The position numbers and the translations under genes are program-made. A DNA stretch of 64,000 nt, taken from the NCBI GenBank assembly GCA_014656495.1, contig BNCN01000006.1:124001-188000 (forward strand). Reading direction: 5' to 3'. A model generated the notes under the pieces. It worked only from the letters and a program-made list of their open reading frames with translations. It was not told where the DNA came from and ran no database searches. Source of the DNA: Comamonas sp. KCTC 72670. Its GTDB lineage: Bacteria; Myxococcota; Myxococcia; Myxococcales; Myxococcaceae. Shown here one piece after another: positions 61,987-64,000 of the stretch. Position 1 is the stretch's first letter; each line of letters begins with the position of its first letter.

Positions 61987-62523
61987 TCAGATGCGTGCGA
62001 GAATCTGAGCCTTCTTCGCCTCTAACTCTTCCGAGGTGACGAGGCCCCTGTCCATCAGCGTCTGCAGGTCCTGCATGGCCTTCACCGGATCCGCCGCGAG
62101 CGGCAGGTTTTGAGTCACGACGTCGCTGGGAGGGGCCGTCACGGCCGCGCCCACGATGGCGACCTTGCTCGCGTCGTTCGGGTCGACCTTGACCTTCAGC
62201 TGCGCGCCCCTGCTCAGCCACGCGGCGTTCTGATGGCGGCCCAGATGCTCCTTCGCCCGCGCCCGATACGCCGCGCGTCCTCGCGGACGGACCTCCAGGT
62301 GCACGTCGAACACGGGGCGGCGATCGATGCGCATGGCCGTGTCGCGCACTTCGAGCACCGTGGCCTCGGCGTCCTCACCGTGCTGGAGCACCCGCTTCGC
62401 CGCCGCCAGGTCGCGGAACAAGCCCCCGACGTACCAGACGACCGCGGCCAGGATGCCGCCGACGAGGAGGTAGACGAAGAGCTCGGTGGGCGTCGACGGA
62501 AACAGATACGTCATGTCGCGCAC
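61987..62523 (-). CDS. SHOCT-domain membrane protein B, paralogue of A
   Basis: 178 residues. Transmembrane helix LFVYLLVGGILAAVVWYVGGLF, middle region with AQLKVKVDPNDASKVAIVG, and C-terminal DPVKAMQDLQTLMDRGLVTSEELEAKKAQILARI-type SHOCT motif (by parts). It parallels protein A in every segment, so the pair arose by tandem duplication; the gap is 21 bp. Start GTG at 62523 or ATG at 62514. Confidence 0.78.
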   Translation of the reverse strand: MRDMTYLFPSTPTELFVYLLVGGILAAVVWYVGGLFRDLAAAKRVLQHGEDAEATVLEVRDTAMRIDRRPVFDVHLEVRPRGRAAYRARAKEHLGRHQNAAWLSRGAQLKVKVDPNDASKVAIVGAAVTAPPSDVVTQNLPLAADPVKAMQDLQTLMDRGLVTSEELEAKKAQILARI

Positions 62524-62564
62524 AGGCTACCACTGGCATGCGACACGTCGGCAGTTCCGGGATG

Positions 62565-63338
62565 TCACCCCAGCAGCCAGCGCAAGGCCTCTGGCAGCCG
62601 GCGTTGCCAGTCGCGCTCGTGATGCTCGCCGCCGGGCTCCAGCACCAGCCGCAGCTCGTGGTCCGCGTAGCCCAAGGCCTGGAGGTGTCGGTGGAAGTCC
62701 CGCGTCGCCTCGCCGTAGCGCATGACGTAGCCCACCGGGTCCACGGTCTCCGTGGCGCCCGCGTCCAGGTAGATGCGCGACCACTGCCGCGTGTGCTTGG
62801 ACCACTCGGAGAACATCCGGTTCCAGCCCCACATGACGGACGGGGACAGCGCGCCGATGCGGCCGAACTGCTCCGGATGCGTCCAGCCCAGGTGCAGCGA
62901 GATGAGGCCGCCCATGGACGCGCCCATCGTCGCCGTCCACTCGGGCCCATGGCGGACGCGGTAGGTGCGTTCGATGTACGGCATCAGCGTGTCGACCAGG
63001 AAGCGCACGTAGGGCGCGGCGCCGGCCGCCACGTTGCTGCGCGGCTCGTCCCACGGCGAGTACTCGGAGAGCCGCTCGTGCGTGGAGTCCACCGCGACGA
63101 TGAGCCACGGCTCCGCCTGGCGCTCCGCCACCAGCCGCTCCATCGTGAGGTTCGCGCACCAGGTGTCGAAGACGGCGGACTCGGGATGGGCGAACACGTT
63201 CTGCCCGTCATGCATGTAGAGGACGGGAAAGGACCTGCCAGGTGAGGTGTCATACGCAGCGGGCGTGTAGATGCGCACCGTGCGCGAGCGCCCCTCATGC
63301 GGGGAAGCGAAGTCTCGGAGGATGTGGACGTAGCCCAT
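62565..63338 (-). CDS. Alpha/beta-hydrolase esterase (esterase D/Fes/IroE-like)
   Basis: 257 residues. Putative esterase family: FPVLYMHDGQNVFAHPESAVFDTWCA at the N-terminus, WLIVAVDSTHERLSEYSP, catalytic Ser in ATMGASMGGLISLHLGWTHPE, GALSPSVMW, and a late EPGGEHHERDWQRRLPEALRWL with the catalytic His. Related proteins hydrolyse enterobactin, feruloyl or acyl-peptide esters. ATG at 63338; the frame stays open upstream but with proline-rich, non-homologous sequence. No signal peptide, so cytoplasmic. Divergent from the sigma-54 activator by 163 bp. Confidence 0.87.
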   Translation of the reverse strand: MGYVHILRDFASPHEGRSRTVRIYTPAAYDTSPGRSFPVLYMHDGQNVFAHPESAVFDTWCANLTMERLVAERQAEPWLIVAVDSTHERLSEYSPWDEPRSNVAAGAAPYVRFLVDTLMPYIERTYRVRHGPEWTATMGASMGGLISLHLGWTHPEQFGRIGALSPSVMWGWNRMFSEWSKHTRQWSRIYLDAGATETVDPVGYVMRYGEATRDFHRHLQALGYADHELRLVLEPGGEHHERDWQRRLPEALRWLLG

Positions 63339-63501
63339 GGGGTCCGAAGGTTGTCGGCGGCGGGGAGGATAGGCCGTGCCTCCGACGCCAGCCAGCCCCC
63401 AACCCATGGGATTCTCACGACGTTTCCTCGAAGGATGAACCAGCGTTCTTGCTCCCGGAGGTGTAGGCTCAACGGGTATCCCAGGACTCACGCGAATACC
63501 C

Positions 63502-64000
63502 ATGCAGCAGAAACTCGCCGCAGACATGTCGACCACCGCGGGGCGCGCGCAGGACGGGCAGACGCCGGTGGCGCTCTCCGTCCCCGCCCTGACGATTGTG
63601 TCCCATCCGCAGCCGCAGCGCATCGGCGAGCGGCTGTTGATGGAGGTGCTCGCGGCGCAGGGACGCACGGCGGCATTGTCTCGCAACGCGCCGGACTTCT
63701 CGCGGCCCGGAGGGCTCATGGCCCTGCCGCTGGGGGATCCTTTCCTCAGCCGCAAGCCGCTGGAGTTCGAGCCCGGCCCCCGGGGCGGCATCCGGATGCG
63801 GGTGCCCGAGGACGGGACGCAGGTGCGGGTGGCCGACGTGCCCGTGCAAGGCGGCCGTGAGTTCTCACGCGAGGAGCTGTCCGCGGGCGTGCCGCTGGTG
63901 CTCGCCGACCGCGTGGTGCTGCTGCTCCACCTGGCCTCGTCCTTCCGCCAGGCGAGCCCGCTGGATTTGGGAATCGTCGGACACGGCGAAGGCATCCACC
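63502..64000 (+). CDS. Sigma-54-dependent activator with N-terminal FHA-type region (runs off the right edge)
   Basis: The first 166 codons of a bacterial enhancer-binding protein of the type abundant in myxobacteria. Blocks seen: LTIVSHPQPQRIGERLLMEVL, LPLGDPFLSRKPLEFEPGPRGGIRMRVPEDGTQVRVADV and REFSREELSAGVPLVLADRVVLLLHLA are the N-terminal FHA-like pattern of these proteins (by parts). LDLGIVGHGEGIH is the usual lead-in to the AAA+ domain, which lies beyond the window. FHA domains read phosphothreonine from Ser/Thr kinases. Target unknown. Confidence 0.8.
   Translation, partial: MQQKLAADMSTTAGRAQDGQTPVALSVPALTIVSHPQPQRIGERLLMEVLAAQGRTAALSRNAPDFSRPGGLMALPLGDPFLSRKPLEFEPGPRGGIRMRVPEDGTQVRVADVPVQGGREFSREELSAGVPLVLADRVVLLLHLASSFRQASPLDLGIVGHGEGIH

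Overview
The window is high-GC DNA from a myxobacterium, most probably family Myxococcaceae (Myxococcus, Corallococcus or Pyxidicoccus). The clues are a MYXO-CTERM sorting tail (4169-6433), TIGR02270/DUF2169 type VI secretion accessory genes, a DUF4388 response regulator, SHOCT proteins, many Cys-rich lipoproteins with a GQS-x-x-EL segment, and a sigma-54 activator of the FHA type. I see no tRNA, rRNA, CRISPR array, intact insertion sequence or phage gene. Genus assignment is inference.

Layout. 1-4.1 kb: the start of an argF-type carbamoyltransferase gene divergent from argR across AT-rich ArgR-operator-like palindromes; a secreted DUF6209 protein; an ECF-like sigma factor; and a divergent qorB-like/HxlR redox pair. 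4.2-13.6 kb: mostly exported or membrane proteins (MYXO-CTERM lipoprotein, M20 amidohydrolase, DUF418, di-haem oxidoreductase, lipoprotein), then a luciferase-like monooxygenase and a spermidine-synthase-like methyltransferase. 13.6-25.3 kb: clpB; a translationally coupled three-gene operon with an Asp/Ser-rich protein and a DUF1844 protein; thiE-amidotransferase-thiD; dnaB; and an acyltransferase-LytS-LytTR operon.

25.4-33.4 kb is the housekeeping core. It runs leftward as spoVG-prs-rplY-pth-rpsF-rpsR-rplI, the order also familiar from Bacillus for spoVG-prs-ctc-pth, with recognisable promoters and terminators. A nucleotide-salvage operon tdk-upp-hpt runs the other way. 33-36 kb holds paired Cys-rich lipoproteins, an aquaporin Z, a LysE exporter and a site-2-protease-like protein that has lost its metal ligands.

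36.3-42.5 kb is an accessory type VI secretion effector module: a TIGR02270 HEAT-like protein, a DUF2169 adaptor, a dead ketosynthase-like protein, a PAAR-like (DUF4150) protein with a C-terminal deaminase-like toxin region, and two tandem SMI1/KNR4-like immunity proteins separated by a short possible gene remnant. An imperfect 43-bp direct repeat brackets the whole module (35764-35806 and 42548-42590), which suggests how it arrived or was duplicated.

43.8-50.7 kb: a glutathione transferase, a DUF6348 protein, and class Ia ribonucleotide reductase nrdA-nrdB. nrdA is preceded by a promoter and an RNA leader of roughly 250 nt with two inverted repeats, one of them terminator-like. 50.8-57.1 kb is one giant coiled-coil gene (2116 residues) with a degenerate methyltransferase head. 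It is followed by dapF, two response regulators whose output domains have lost catalytic motifs, two SHOCT paralogues, an esterase and the start of a sigma-54 activator. A recurring theme is pseudo-enzymes: protease, ketosynthase, GTPase, GGDEF and methyltransferase folds without their catalytic residues.
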